Source: Ectocarpus siliculosus (lineage: Eukaryota > Sar > Phaeophyceae > Ectocarpales > Ectocarpaceae). Taken from it: a stretch of DNA of 36,239 bases. Every line of letters starts with the position of its first letter. The first letter of the stretch is position 1. The position numbers and the translations under genes were made by a program. Under the pieces are notes generated by a model. The model had not been told where the DNA came from. It saw only the letters and a list, made by a program, of their open reading frames with translations, and made no database searches. The stretch spans positions 1,634,212 through 1,670,450 of the forward strand of contig FN649740.1 in assembly GCA_000310025.1 (NCBI GenBank), given 5' to 3'. Shown piece after piece: positions 10,687 to 21,100 of this stretch.

Positions 10687-12039
10687 TTATTTGGATCTCC
10701 TGCTGCTGCCGCTGCTGCTGTTGATGCTGCTGCTACTTTTCCCCTTCCGGAGAGTCGCCGACCCACCCGCACCCACCACAACCGCTTCGCCGGGGCCCTC
10801 CCGCCACTGCACATGTCGTCTGAAGCCCGTCGCATCGGCGTGAAGGTTCTCCCGTTGATCCGGCACCTCCGAGCGCGTGGGAATTTTCCTTGAAGACGGT
10901 AGGGGCGGCGCCGGCGGCCAGTTGTTTTCCTCAACGGAGACGGACTTGAAGCCTGTTGAGTGCGGAGAGAGGGCTTCTTTCGGGAGGCCGGTGCCGTCGA
11001 ATATCGATTTCGCGACGCCAATGCTTAAGGAACCGTCGTAGTCCGGTGGCGGGGACACTTCTGGAGAGGGCGGCCGTACTTCGGCATAATCTGGTGGTGG
11101 GGGATAATACGGTGGCGGGGCATAAACCGGTGGTGGTGGGGCATAAACCGGTGGTGGGGCATAAACCGGTGGAGGGGGGGCATAAACCGGTGGTGGGGAC
11201 ACCTTTGGCGAGGGCGACCGTACTTTATGGGCAGGCGCCGTCTCCGTCCTTCGCTTATTGCTGGAGTCGCTAACGCCGCGTGTCACGGTATCAGAGTCGA
11301 AGCCCTTTGTTTCCTGCGGAGCGATCATGTTGTCAGAGATCACTTTGCTTTGCTTTGCTGGAGTCGAACATGGCGCCGACGGTGCCGATGGTGTTCGCCT
11401 ATGCCGGTTGGGCCTCTGAGCAGGCGTCCCCTTTGGTTTAACCCTATCGGATGCATTAGACCGAGAGCGTCTCACCCGGAACACGACATGTTTCTTTTCG
11501 CCGCCGCCCGTTGCCTTGCGCCCCGTGTCCGTCGATGAAGAAGGGGGCCCGAGCTTCGGTGGACTAGGTATTGAAGCGAGGTCGCTGCGGTTCGATGGAC
11601 TAGGTATTGGAGTGCGTTCACAGATCCTCCGCGATGCAGCCGTCGCAGGAAAGAACACACCCTCGAGGGAAGACGGTGCACTCGAACAAGAAGTAGGCGC
11701 TGGATAACTCTGAGGAATGGCCAGGCGAGGTTTACTGTTCGTTGCGGCTACGACGCGCGCTCCTTCCGCCACCTTGATGGAGCTGAACCCTTTCGCGCGG
11801 AAAACCTTCTCGTTGAACACCTTCGGTCCTACAGCGCCCTCAGCGGCAGTGGATACTGCTGTTGTTGATGGCGACACGACCGGCGCTGGGCGCTTCATGA
11901 TGTCCTGCCACTCGAGTTGACCGCCGCTGCTGCTACTGCTGCCGCTGCTGCTGCTACTGCTGCTACTGCTGCCGCTGCTGCTGCTGCTGCTGCTGCTGTT
12001 GCTGTTGCCAGGCATTTTGTTGCGGAGGCGAAGGCTCAT
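10687..12039 (-). CDS. Ser/Pro-rich protein with seven PPxY motifs, function unknown
   Basis: A 450-residue uninterrupted frame, starting at the first in-frame ATG (12037-12039; MSLRLRNKMPGNSN) and ending in TAA. The frame is open upstream to 12261 but without ATG, so a further 5' exon is possible. Order of regions: poly-Ser/Gly (residues about 12-42), a short conserved-looking LEWQDIMKRPAPVV, a long basic Ser/Pro-rich linker with RPNRHRRTPSAPSAP, then a proline repeat (about 280-335) with four PPVY, one PPYY and two PPDY, and a Ser/Lys-rich end. PPxY is the classic ligand of WW domains, so binding to a WW protein such as a NEDD4-type ligase is a reasonable guess. No signal peptide or membrane segment seen. 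It appears intrinsically disordered throughout. Confidence 0.6.
   Translation of the reverse strand: MSLRLRNKMPGNSNSSSSSSSSGSSSSSSSSSGSSSSSGGQLEWQDIMKRPAPVVSPSTTAVSTAAEGAVGPKVFNEKVFRAKGFSSIKVAEGARVVAATNSKPRLAIPQSYPAPTSCSSAPSSLEGVFFPATAASRRICERTPIPSPSNRSDLASIPSPPKLGPPSSSTDTGRKATGGGEKKHVVFRVRRSRSNASDRVKPKGTPAQRPNRHRRTPSAPSAPCSTPAKQSKVISDNMIAPQETKGFDSDTVTRGVSDSSNKRRTETAPAHKVRSPSPKVSPPPVYAPPPPVYAPPPVYAPPPPVYAPPPYYPPPPDYAEVRPPSPEVSPPPDYDGSLSIGVAKSIFDGTGLPKEALSPHSTGFKSVSVEENNWPPAPPLPSSRKIPTRSEVPDQRENLHADATGFRRHVQWREGPGEAVVVGAGGSATLRKGKSSSSINSSSGSSRRSK
11091..11196 (-). repeat. tandem repeat encoding the PPxY array
   Basis: Imperfect repeats of about 21-24 bp built on GGCATAAACCGGTGGTGG (plus strand), each coding for one YAPPPPV/YAPPPV unit. 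The unit boundaries vary by one proline codon, as expected from replication slippage, so repeat number may differ between strains. Confidence 0.75.
11921..12005 (-). repeat. CTG/CAG microsatellite encoding poly-Ser
   Basis: Imperfect GCTGCT/ACTGCT repeats on plus (AGC/AGT Ser codons on minus) inside the N-terminus of the PPxY protein. The same trinucleotide recurs elsewhere in the window, both coding and non-coding, and fits the CAG richness of Ectocarpus DNA. Confidence 0.75.
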
Positions 12040-12931
12040 CTTGTTGCTATTGCCACCGTCTTGCCACCTCTTGCACTGGAAACTAAGCCCCGCAATCGTC
12101 CCGGCTGGGGGGACTGGGCAGCAGGGGCAACGCTTTGCGGGAATGCAACTCGAGCTCTCAAACTTTCCCCGCGAAATTCGCAGAAGAAGCGTACAGAGAT
12201 GGAGACATGCACGGTCGGCAGTCGCAAGCGGTTGGACGAAAACCGCGGACCACGCAACCAACTAAACTCCGGTGTACTTGTCGCATCACTTTACACTGCT
12301 GTGTTGTTGCTGTCGCTTGTGTTTTCATCTGCATGAAGGGATTTTGCCTAGACGACCTCGTCTTGGAACAGGAAGTCCTAGCATGCTCCCCCCCTGCTCC
12401 TACCATAGCCACCTGCTCCCAACTGTTGCTCAGACCGCTGCTGTACCAAATCGCCAATCGTCTCGCTTTCCATTCTTCTCGCCGCCTCCATGGCGGGACT
12501 GTCGGCTGGACTGTACGAACAAACAATCTACAGGCAGTTGATTGCTGCGCGTGCGTGTGCGTGAGGAGTGAGGCGTGAGGTGTGTGAGGAGAGAGGAGAG
12601 AGGAGAGAGGACCAAGTCGGAGATTACAGCAGCCAAGGACCCTGCTGTTCATCATCAAGAGCCGGCGTCGGTACCCATGCAACATTCGACGACAATTGTT
12701 GGTGGAAGAAGAGGTGAGTGTTCGAATAAGTATTTTCTCCAGTTCGTGCTTGGTTCGTCGCCAGTTCTTGTTCTTTTTGCGACCAGCTGCTTTGTGGTGA
12801 CGACGTGACGACACACGCGCCCGCAGGTATGTGCGTCAGTATGCGTACTGCTGCATTCTCAAATACTCGGGTTCCACCCCCTTCACAACGAGTAGCGAAG
12901 AACGATAAGCAGAGCATTGAAGACGAGAGAG

Positions 12932-15073
12932 ATGAGCCCCTACAGGTGAGGGTGGTTGGGTAGCTTCCGTAAAACGTGTGTCCCTTCCGATCGCGTTCGA
13001 TAGGACCTCTGAGGTACCTGGTGGTGTCTGGTGTGCCAAACAAACGGCTTGCGCGGAAGCCGCGAGAGAGCAGTGACGAAACCTGTGCGCCAAAGCGCCA
13101 AAGCCCCACGAAAGATTATGGTTGAATGACGATGGTTGAAGGTTCAGAGAGGAAGTTGGATACGCAGTTGGATGGTACACACATGTGGGGGTTTCAAAGC
13201 CGGTTCCTTTGTACGACAACAACAGAAGCAGCAGTACAGGAAGATAGAGTTACTTCCTACGTGCGTGCTTAGCGCGGTGCCGCACCCGCGCAAGCGACAC
13301 CGAAAACACAGGTTCGGATTTTTGGACAACAATAATAGTAAGATCCCGCGCGGGATCGGACCTCGTTCGTCTGTAGCACAACTCCGAATCCTCCGTCTAC
13401 GCTATATATCGTAGCTTAGCAATAACGTGTGTTCAATCCAGGAGCCTTGCTGGCAAGTAGTAGTGCTGATGATAAGTGGGTAGAGGGCGGTGGTTCCTAC
13501 GAGCGGACTATATAATATTAGTCCACGGAAGAGAGAGGGCCCGTCTACGTCCGCCTATGTGGTGGGTGTCATGTTCTGACACGCGTCTTTGGCTCTCATA
13601 CCTTTCAGAACGAACTTCTGAGCGACCCGACAGAGGTCAGACCGTGGACTGTAGACGAAACGGTTTGGAACGTCAGGACCGTTCCCAGTCTGTAACAGCA
13701 GTCTCCAGCATTTTACAATCTGGAGAGCTGAGCTCCTGTCCGAAGCTGCTGTGGTGTTGCCATCAACCTGGGTAGACCATTATTATGTTTCCGTCTCGAT
13801 TTTTACGGAGGAAGTAAAGCACGTCCGTCTTTCGAGACAAGTACTACAGCAGTTGTAGTGGCGAGATTGTTCCTTGCCAGCAAAATCATCAAAGAAGTTG
13901 CTGCCAAAGTAACCCAACACGACCCGACCCGACTCGACCCGACCCAACTCGATCCCGTTGTTCGGAAAACAAGCAAGTACAAGAAGCTCAAGAAAAGGCT
14001 AAAAGATGCCAAGGCGCTCAAGAAGAAGATAATGGGTGAATCCGTAGCATCCACTTCGAGCTCTGAGAAAAAGAAGGTATACGTCATGAGATGATTCTCG
14101 TTGCTGTGCAGAAGGATGGTTTATTCTCCTCATCTGATATTTTATCTTTTTTCTCGGGCGTGCCTTACACTATACTACTGTAGGCAAGAGTATAGTCGTA
14201 TCTGCTGAGGCTAGGGCGTCCAAATTTGGACCGCCTTCGCGAGAAATGCAATTTATGAGGAAACACAGCAGGGAGGGGATACGCAGACCCTATCCCTATC
14301 CCTAATCCTAACCCTAACCCAACTTCCCCGGTTGCATGCTTTACCCAACATGTAGTCCGACTTGTATATTTACGTACACTGCTGTTGTAGAAAAACCCTT
14401 CGAAGGCTACTGGGACGTACCCAAATTTACCGAAAGGAATGAAACGAATGTACATAGTACATTGAGGGAGGAACAGACACACACCTGTCGAAAAATGAAT
14501 CATCGGCACCGTAGAAAGGCTGCAGATTCCCCACCCAGCATGATTCGAGCTTCGATACTGCGTACAAGCATTTACATTGCCCATTCTTGGCCGCAAACTT
14601 GATGCTAACAAACAGAGGAATCGTAGTGTCGAGATTCGACAACCTGCCACAACGACAACAAGCAGTGGCGGAACAATTGCGCCCAGCACATCAAGATCAA
14701 TACCTTCATGTGAAACCGCTACATTGAGATTGGAAGACGGGCCACAATCAGCCGGGTACTGCATGCTGTCGATTTTCCAATCCAATCTAGTCCAATCAAT
14801 CTAGATTGTTGCATCTTTCTCAAAAACGAAAAGGTGAAGAAGAAGATCAAGAAGTTGTCTACGAAGACCAAGTCCATGAAGCTCGACGGCCACGCGAGTT
14901 CGTCCAGCTGGCGCATCCACGGCTCCGGAGGGGAGTCGAGCGACTCGTGCTCTAGCCAGAGCTCCGACTCGGAGTGGGGAGGTTCTGACTGGGGATCCGA
15001 CTCTGATTCCAGTTCGGATGGGGGTTGTTCGGATGGCGGAGGTTCCGGCGATGATGGTGGAGGATCGGACTAA
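12932..15073 (+). CDS. Lys-rich / Ser-Gly-Asp-rich small protein (three exons), family member B
   Basis: Hand-spliced model of 118 residues: exon 1 12932-12945 (MSPY plus two bases), exon 2 13974-14076, exon 3 14834-15073. Joins are phase 2 and phase 0, with donors CTACAG|GTGAGG and AAGAAG|GTATAC and acceptors AACAAG|CAAG and AAAAG|GTGAAG. The product begins YSKYKKLKKRLKDAKALKKK, continues basic across the second join (VKKKIKKLSTKTK), and ends in an acidic Ser/Gly/Asp tail before TAA... specifically TAA-type stop at 15071-15073. The Y|SxYKKxKK start and the intron inside the Ser codon recur in the minus-strand gene at 18194-21901, supporting the model. Layout recalls the lysine/serine-rich proteins annotated 'imm upregulated' in Ectocarpus, from memory only. 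Exon 1 is tiny and the least certain part. Confidence 0.5.
13918..13957 (+). repeat. CGACC/CGACT short tandem repeat
   Basis: A run of GACCC, GACTC and related pentamers immediately upstream of the exon 2 acceptor of the gene above. It may serve as the pyrimidine-rich part of that intron end. Confidence 0.6.
14288..14320 (+). repeat. interstitial telomere-like repeats
   Basis: CCTATCCCTATCCCTAATCC followed by TAACCCTAACCC: about five degenerate units of CCCTAA, the complement of the TTAGGG telomere repeat. It lies inside intron 2 of the Lys-rich gene. Short enough to be chance or a repair scar. Confidence 0.55.
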
Positions 15074-16659
15074 TAGGGTCAGCTAGAGTATATACAAGCC
15101 TATACATGGAGCCCTCTACTCTGGGTGAGCGCGCCTGTGTGGGCTTCCTGAATCTCCATTTCCTGATCTCCACATATAAGAGCATAGATAATGGCGTGCC
15201 AGTGGTTTTCAGGAGCTCGGCAACTGCGTTGGCGATGACGAGAGGGGAAGAAAAAATGTAATTATTTGAACCGAAAAAAAAATAAGGTTTTTCGCTGGCG
15301 AGGTGGTGCGTTTCCATGTGGGACGACCGTTGTTGCCAATGGCCTCTGAAATCGTCAGCGCTTGGTCTCTCCAATGATGAGATTCACGGCATACCAGAAG
15401 TTACGAAAACGTAGCGAGCGCTCTCGAGTAGGTTCTGCCTCGTGTAAAACGTCCACTTGACTTTGGGTTATTGCATGAGGAGGATGAAGGCAGCCGAAGC
15501 CTCCGTCGAGGGAGGTGTACAGTTTTTTCGCTAATCGATTAGGTGGCCCGGTGTGGGTTAGGAGATATTCGGGTTGTTAGCGGCTACATCCGTCCAAGTA
15601 AATAGTACATAGACCGGTCTTCTAGCATGAAACACAAGGTTGAGATAAGGGTGTGGCGTGCTATCGGGGTGGTACCAACGTGGGGTCTGCCCCCGCTTCT
15701 TTTCTTCTGTGAAGCCAGTGTCGCTGGAGCGTTACCCTTAGTGAATATGGCCCAAGCCGCCATCGCGGACCGTCGTAGCTGTGTTTCATCGAAGAAGGCT
15801 CAGCCCCAAGCAGAAAGTACCCTAGGGGGCATCGAAAACGAATTATGCGAATGTACACGCCATCTCGAGCGCCCAACGATTCCCCATGTCGTCTCCGCTC
15901 CTCGCTGCCACAACCACAACAGTAGCTGCCCGCTATCAGAAACGCTACGTCAGGGAGAGGCTTTACACCTTGCCCAGGGTGATCGATAGAGAGATCTCGC
16001 TCTCGTATTCCCCGATTCCTCCAGCGTGCTAAAATACGGAACGCACAGAAAGGGACGGTTTCTTGTTTGCCTCCAGTGTGGTCGTCCGGTTACCCACATA
16101 CAAGGTACACGGCGGCGTGGTAACATGCCCGGTTCCATGCCTGCTGCTGTACTACTCGGAAAGTGAAACACCTCCGCTCCTGCCGTTTGAAGAGGGCTCG
16201 TTGGGGACCCCCCCGAACGACTCGCTCTAGAATAACCTCGAGATCGAGCAACACCCCAGCACCGGCTTCTGCGTCCACATGTATCTGTACTTCCTTCAGG
16301 CCCGGCGGACTCACATGCTTGCTGTTTGCTGCTTTCCTGCGGTAGGATGTTTCTTGTCTTGTAATAATCTTGTATTTTGAGAGAAGCTCGATTTTTTTGT
16401 CTCACCACCGTAACCTCGTTTTAGCTCTTTTTGAGAGCGAAACCGCTACTGCCCGCGCCCAATGAAGCCTATAGCTTTTCGTCGCTCGGCGCCTCGGAAC
16501 TGATGCCACAAAGGCCTCACGTGCACCCTACCCCGCGCCCTCTCCCCCACGGGGCATTGGAGTAGATAACAGCACTCAGTTGATCCTGGTCCTCGATGGC
16601 TGACTTAGAAAACCTCGAAATAATATTGGTCGCCCTTAGCACAGGCGTCCGTGAACTCA
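15074..16659. other. no confident gene; one possible minus exon
   Basis: A plus frame at 15627-15989 (120 codons) and a minus frame at 15950-16408 (152 codons) show no domain. The minus frame at about 16106-16314 is treated separately. Some sequence just after 15073 may be 3' untranslated region of the Lys-rich gene. Nothing else found. Confidence 0.4.
16106..16314 (-). other. possible coding exon, unidentified
   Basis: Minus frame reads SPPGLKEVQIHVDAEAGAGV, LLDLEVILERVVRGGPQRAL and FKRQERRCFTFRVVQQ, which looks like a folded protein segment with alternating hydrophobics and natural codon choice. No confident acceptor or partner exon could be placed and no family is recognised. A chance open frame remains possible. 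Confidence 0.25.
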
Positions 16660-16975
16660 TTTTTTTTTTTTTGTGTCTTCACTTCAAATCAGCGCTCACA
16701 GCACTAGTGCCGTTTACTCCAACCCGTGGTCACACAGAAGGGCCCCTCTCTACCTTCCCCTCCTACGGTACTTTGCCTTCGATTTTTAATGCGAGAGGAG
16801 TTCAGCACTCTCTTCCCTCTGTGTACACACGAACTAGCGCTATCCACTAGGCCAGGAGCGGAAGCGAGAGAAAAACTCACTTTGCAAGAAAAGCTCGCTT
16901 ACGCCGGGATTCGAACCCCTGACCTGACCTCTAGAAGGTTCCGAGGTTACCAACTAGACCACCGGGGCGACCGGC
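16660..16975 (-). mobile_element. tRNA-derived SINE with poly(A) tail, apparently dimeric
   Basis: Read on the minus strand: an RNA polymerase III A box TGGTCTAGTTGG (complement of 16950-16961) and B box GGTTCGAATCC (complement of 16907-16917) at tRNA-like spacing. A second tRNA-like start, CCTGGCCTAGTGGATAGCGC (complement of 16838-16857), follows downstream. The unit ends in a 13-base A run (16660-16672 as T on plus). The T-stem and acceptor stem do not pair properly, so this is not a functional tRNA gene. Target-site duplications were not found by eye. Orientation and tail fit a retroposed polymerase III transcript moved by a LINE. Confidence 0.65.
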
Positions 16976-17671
16976 ATAGTCTAGCATAGAGTACTCCGAA
17001 CGGGCCAGAAACCGATAAAACCAGGCCTTCGGACGTATGATCAACCGGAACCGACTAGGTTTCACCAATTTTTTCGTCGTGTTGGGTAGAGGGCGTGCTT
17101 TCCGTCAGAGGTTGCGGAGAAAAGGTTGACTCAGAAGGACCTTGATACAACATCTTAACCATGAAAGGCAGAAGGGGGATCGCCGTTCTACAAGCACTTG
17201 CCAACAGATACACGAAAACCCCTAGTTCTCCGTAGATCCGTATCTAGTGCTGAGTACACATAACACGTCGAAAAGCCCTGCTTGTCACACCGCAAAGCAA
17301 GAGTCGAAAAAGCTGGAAACATGCTAGAAACCTCTCCGGCAGTCAAGCCCATGCACAAACCTGGATACCAAAACGGAATACACAAAACCCCTCTTACTTA
17401 TTGGGACTTAAAAGTACAGGAGCTCATACCGAACTACGTGTTACCATCTGACCGTCTCTCCCTGCCTTGAACGTGTCATGTATGGGGGGAAACCGTAGAG
17501 CACCCTGGCACAACCTATATACTTCTGTTGATATTTTCCTCTCGTCCGCGTGAGTTCAGCAAACACATGCACACCGACAACAAAACCGATTTCGATCAAA
17601 CCTAGCTTGGGGACCAACCGCAGAGAGGGGTCTCCACACATGAACAAACGACTAACGCCTCCCCCGCTCCC
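16976..17671. other. no supported gene
   Basis: Open frames of 62-103 codons on both strands lack motifs. No repeat or RNA structure noticed. Confidence 0.4.
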
Positions 17672-18079
17672 CGAATCATAATGGTGGTCGAGTAGATTAT
17701 GTTGTGCGGGTTCGAGAACCCTCACTCCACGCAAAGGGGATGATCGCACCACGTTGTGTTAAGTTGGTCAAGCACCCTCGAGGCAGTTACACAGAGTGTT
17801 TAAAACTGTCTCTAGAAGTGAAAGCACCAGAAGATAAAACTTCGAAGTAAGTCATTGGCAGCTGTCATCCATATGCAAGGAAGTAAGCACCAGATGCCGA
17901 ACACCCTTAGCAGGATGCAGCGCACCCTCCATGCCACTCGCCGAATACCTCACGGCACTTCGCGCTTGGTGAGAACCTTGTCCGGTGAGAACCTTTGAGT
18001 GCTCCGTCCCGGCATTTTAGGGATGGGAGGTCAATGGTCTAACGACTACGGCATGCACGACTATGAGTACCCCCCCCTC
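17672..18079 (+). mobile_element. short retroelement (SINE-like), copy B
   Basis: Partner of 9513-9912 in opposite orientation. The 5' part has TGGTCGAGTAGA and the palindrome GGGTTCGAGAACCC, resembling polymerase III A and B boxes but closely spaced. The middle matches copy A throughout (for example the stretch around GCAGGATGCAGCGCACC). The 3' tail GGTCAATGGTCTAACGACTA ... GGCATGCA ... ATGAGTAC runs straight into a C run. No coding capacity. Confidence 0.65.
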
Positions 18080-18193
18080 CGGAAAGAAAAACACACCGCC
18101 GGAGAAAAGATCAAGTAAAGTTGATGAGGCCACGCTGATTCGTTGACACAAAAAGTTCATCGACGTTCAAGACCGAAGACTTCAAAAAACAAA

Positions 18194-21100
18194 TCAGTCA
18201 TCCTCCGCTTCCGAGGACGAAGACGAGCTGGACCCATCACCTCCAAGCCCAAACGAGTGCGCCATCTTCGAGAGCGATATATCAGAGTCCATTCCGAGAG
18301 ATCCCAACATCCCCTTGATGGACTTGTGTGTGTGCGTCATTGGTAGTGTTCGGTCGCAAACGTTTGATTTGGGTTGGGATAGGTTGGAGCCACCATTCAC
18401 CGCGGAGGGGTTGCGTCCGCCAACGTACGCCGGCCGGGTGTTCCGGGGAATGCGTTCGCGTGTCCGTCCCAGCATGTGTTCCCCCGGGACGGTGGCGTGT
18501 AGAAAAAGGCGGACGAACCAAGTGACGAGGAAACGCACGGAAACATGAACGAAACGGCGGCACGAGTTAGTCCCGGGAAAAAACACACACAAAAAAAACT
18601 AGTCGTCCATGAACTGCGTATGTTTACCGAAGCAGCTGTGGGTTCAGACTATCATTTCTACGTGCGTGCTCCTGCACTGGGTAAATAAAACCTTGACGGG
18701 CCTCGGAAAAAACAGTCAAACGATAAAAGACACTGCCAACGGAGTAGTTTTTCGCTTGGGTTTCTCGCACAGGTGCTGAAAAGAGTGCGATGGCCCACCC
18801 CATTACTCGCGACAGAATAATAGCCCGCGATCCCAGGACGGCCACCTTTTCCGTAGCCGACGGCACTCACGTCCATCATGTCGCCATCGTCATCCGAACT
18901 CGACGAGGAGCTCGATTCGCCACCGTCGCCACCACCGATGCCGCCCATGATATCGCTCACGGCGTGGGAACCGCCGCCGGAGGAGGAGGAGCCGTGGGTA
19001 GTGCTGCCGTACTTTTTCTTCTTCTTCTTCTTCTTCTTGTGCTTCTTGTACTGGCTGCGACGGAGTCGCACGGTTAACAAGAAGATGAGTTTTGTGAGTG
19101 GGGCCGTCTTCAACCGAGAGGGTGCGGCCAGAAAAAATAAGGCGTGCACGCAATGTTTGGACTGCGCTTGACTTCAATCGAACACGGAGATACAGATGTA
19201 GAGGATTGCGTGCTGTTGCAAGCATAACCCATCTGTTATGTAGTGGTGTGTCTGTGTCGCGTGTTTCGCCCCACCGAACTAGCCACCAGTCCACACAACA
19301 CCCGGTGTATGTATCATGGCTTATCGTGCTTTAATATCCTGTTAGCACGATTTTTTAGCCCCAGCTTTCCTCCAGCGGCAATATCTTATGTTTTATTGGG
19401 AGAAGGGTTCATTCAGCCGTCTCTTTCGATCGTCAAGTCGATATCCTCGTTTATTCTCTCTAGGTTTCCTCCAAAACGATACTCGAGAACCTAGCAAAAA
19501 TAGAGCCCAAAACTGGTTGCGAAGTTCATCACGAAATTCTCACACCGAGTAGTTGCCGCCATCCCCAACTGGTGTTGTAAATGGTAGTTGTAGTTGTACT
19601 CACACCGGCAAGCGTTTCCGACTGGGGGGGCTGGGGGGGGGTGTACTCTTATGGTTTGCATGCCTTACCGGTTAGACCATTGACCACGCGTCCTCGAGAG
19701 GACGAGCATTGTTCCCACAGGACCGGTCACCGATGGCCAATCGTCTTTCCTACTTTGCCAAAGGTTGCTCAAAAATGTCTTCCCTAGTCTGTCTATCCTA
19801 ACGATATCCCTTCCCGCCTTTTCAAACCACGTCCTACTCCCCAGTACAGCTACCGTCCTCTCCTCTCTATTCCATGCCTAAAACATCTCCCTGTACCTCC
19901 CTTGTATTTTTCCCAGCTCAGTCATGTACACTCCCCTCTCCTTCTTGTACAACTGACATTCCGCGACTACATGAACACGGTCTTCGCATTTGAAGCCGCA
20001 ATCACATTTGAACTTGTCGTCTTCGTCGTCTACCGTCCTATGTCTTTGTCGACGTTCTCGAAGGCCTACGTCCCCGGTCCTGAATTTGACCTTAAGCTTT
20101 GTCCCTGCACCCATTGGTCCATGTAGGTAATCCTTGAACCCTGTTCCTTCATTCAATATTCACTTCTAGACCCTCCTCATCCTCGGCTTCTTTCCTTAGA
20201 TTATGTTCTTCTCTCTCGGCACAAGCAACAGATGTATTCTCCTTGAACCCCTTTAGACCCTCCGTTTCCAGCGTTTCATCTTCGTCGATGTCGAACCCCT
20301 TCCATACGTCCTCTAGAACCTTGACCCATTCCGTGGGTTGTCTACCCCTCTTTTTGTTTGCCAACTTCGCCTCCCATACTATTCTCGGGATGGGGGGGTT
20401 GGGGGGGGGGCGATAGAACAGAGAGAGAAGAGGCGATTTTATCCTGGCAGAGCCTCGCCGTCGATAGTTGGCGACACTTGACTACCGTAGGTTGAATAGG
20501 ATACCCCACACCCTGGACGGATTTCCTAAGCTCGACTACTCCACGACATACAGCATGCCAATACCAAATGAAACGTGTTCGGAAAGCTCTCGACGAGACG
20601 GATCCAATGCCACAATTTTCGGCACCGCCACTGATTTGAATGAACAGCGGTCCAGGGGGTGTGGTATCTCATGCAACCTATGGTATATGAGAAATATGAG
20701 CAAAGCGCATACTCCGGAGTAGGTATGATTCCTTGGGTATTTGGCGACACACTTGAAAAGGGGTACCGCAGACGCAACCACTCGCCGTCTTGGCAACAAA
20801 GCACACGGAGGAGGAGGGGCTTGAGGGACATTAAAGCAACACTCCCGCTGGTGCTGGTGCTGGTGCTGGTGCTGCTGTTCCTCTAGTTCCCATCACGACA
20901 GAGAGGCGCAATAGTATTGACCAGAGCGGGTCATTACTGCTGTAGTGGCACATCAGCAGCATCAACCCTCATTCGTTTAAAGAGCGCGAGGCTGTGTTCT
21001 CATGGTCGCCAGACGCTCACTTACTCACAACAACAGGAGTCTGGCACACTCGTGCAGTGGCACAACAAATCACCTACATAGACCGCAAACTCCCTGCTGT

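Noticed and set aside
14165-14785. 206-codon minus frame
   Set aside because: Inside intron 2 of the Lys-rich gene; its Gly-Leu-Gly-Ile part is the telomere-like repeat translated.
16899-16975. Functional tRNA gene on minus
   Set aside because: A and B boxes are good, but the T-stem mismatches and the acceptor ends do not pair; it fits a SINE head instead.
18658-18870. Read-through end of exon 2 of gene A
   Set aside because: The GTGAGT donor at 18870 and the phase-matched Ser-rich exon 3 give a more natural ending than the unspliced frame.
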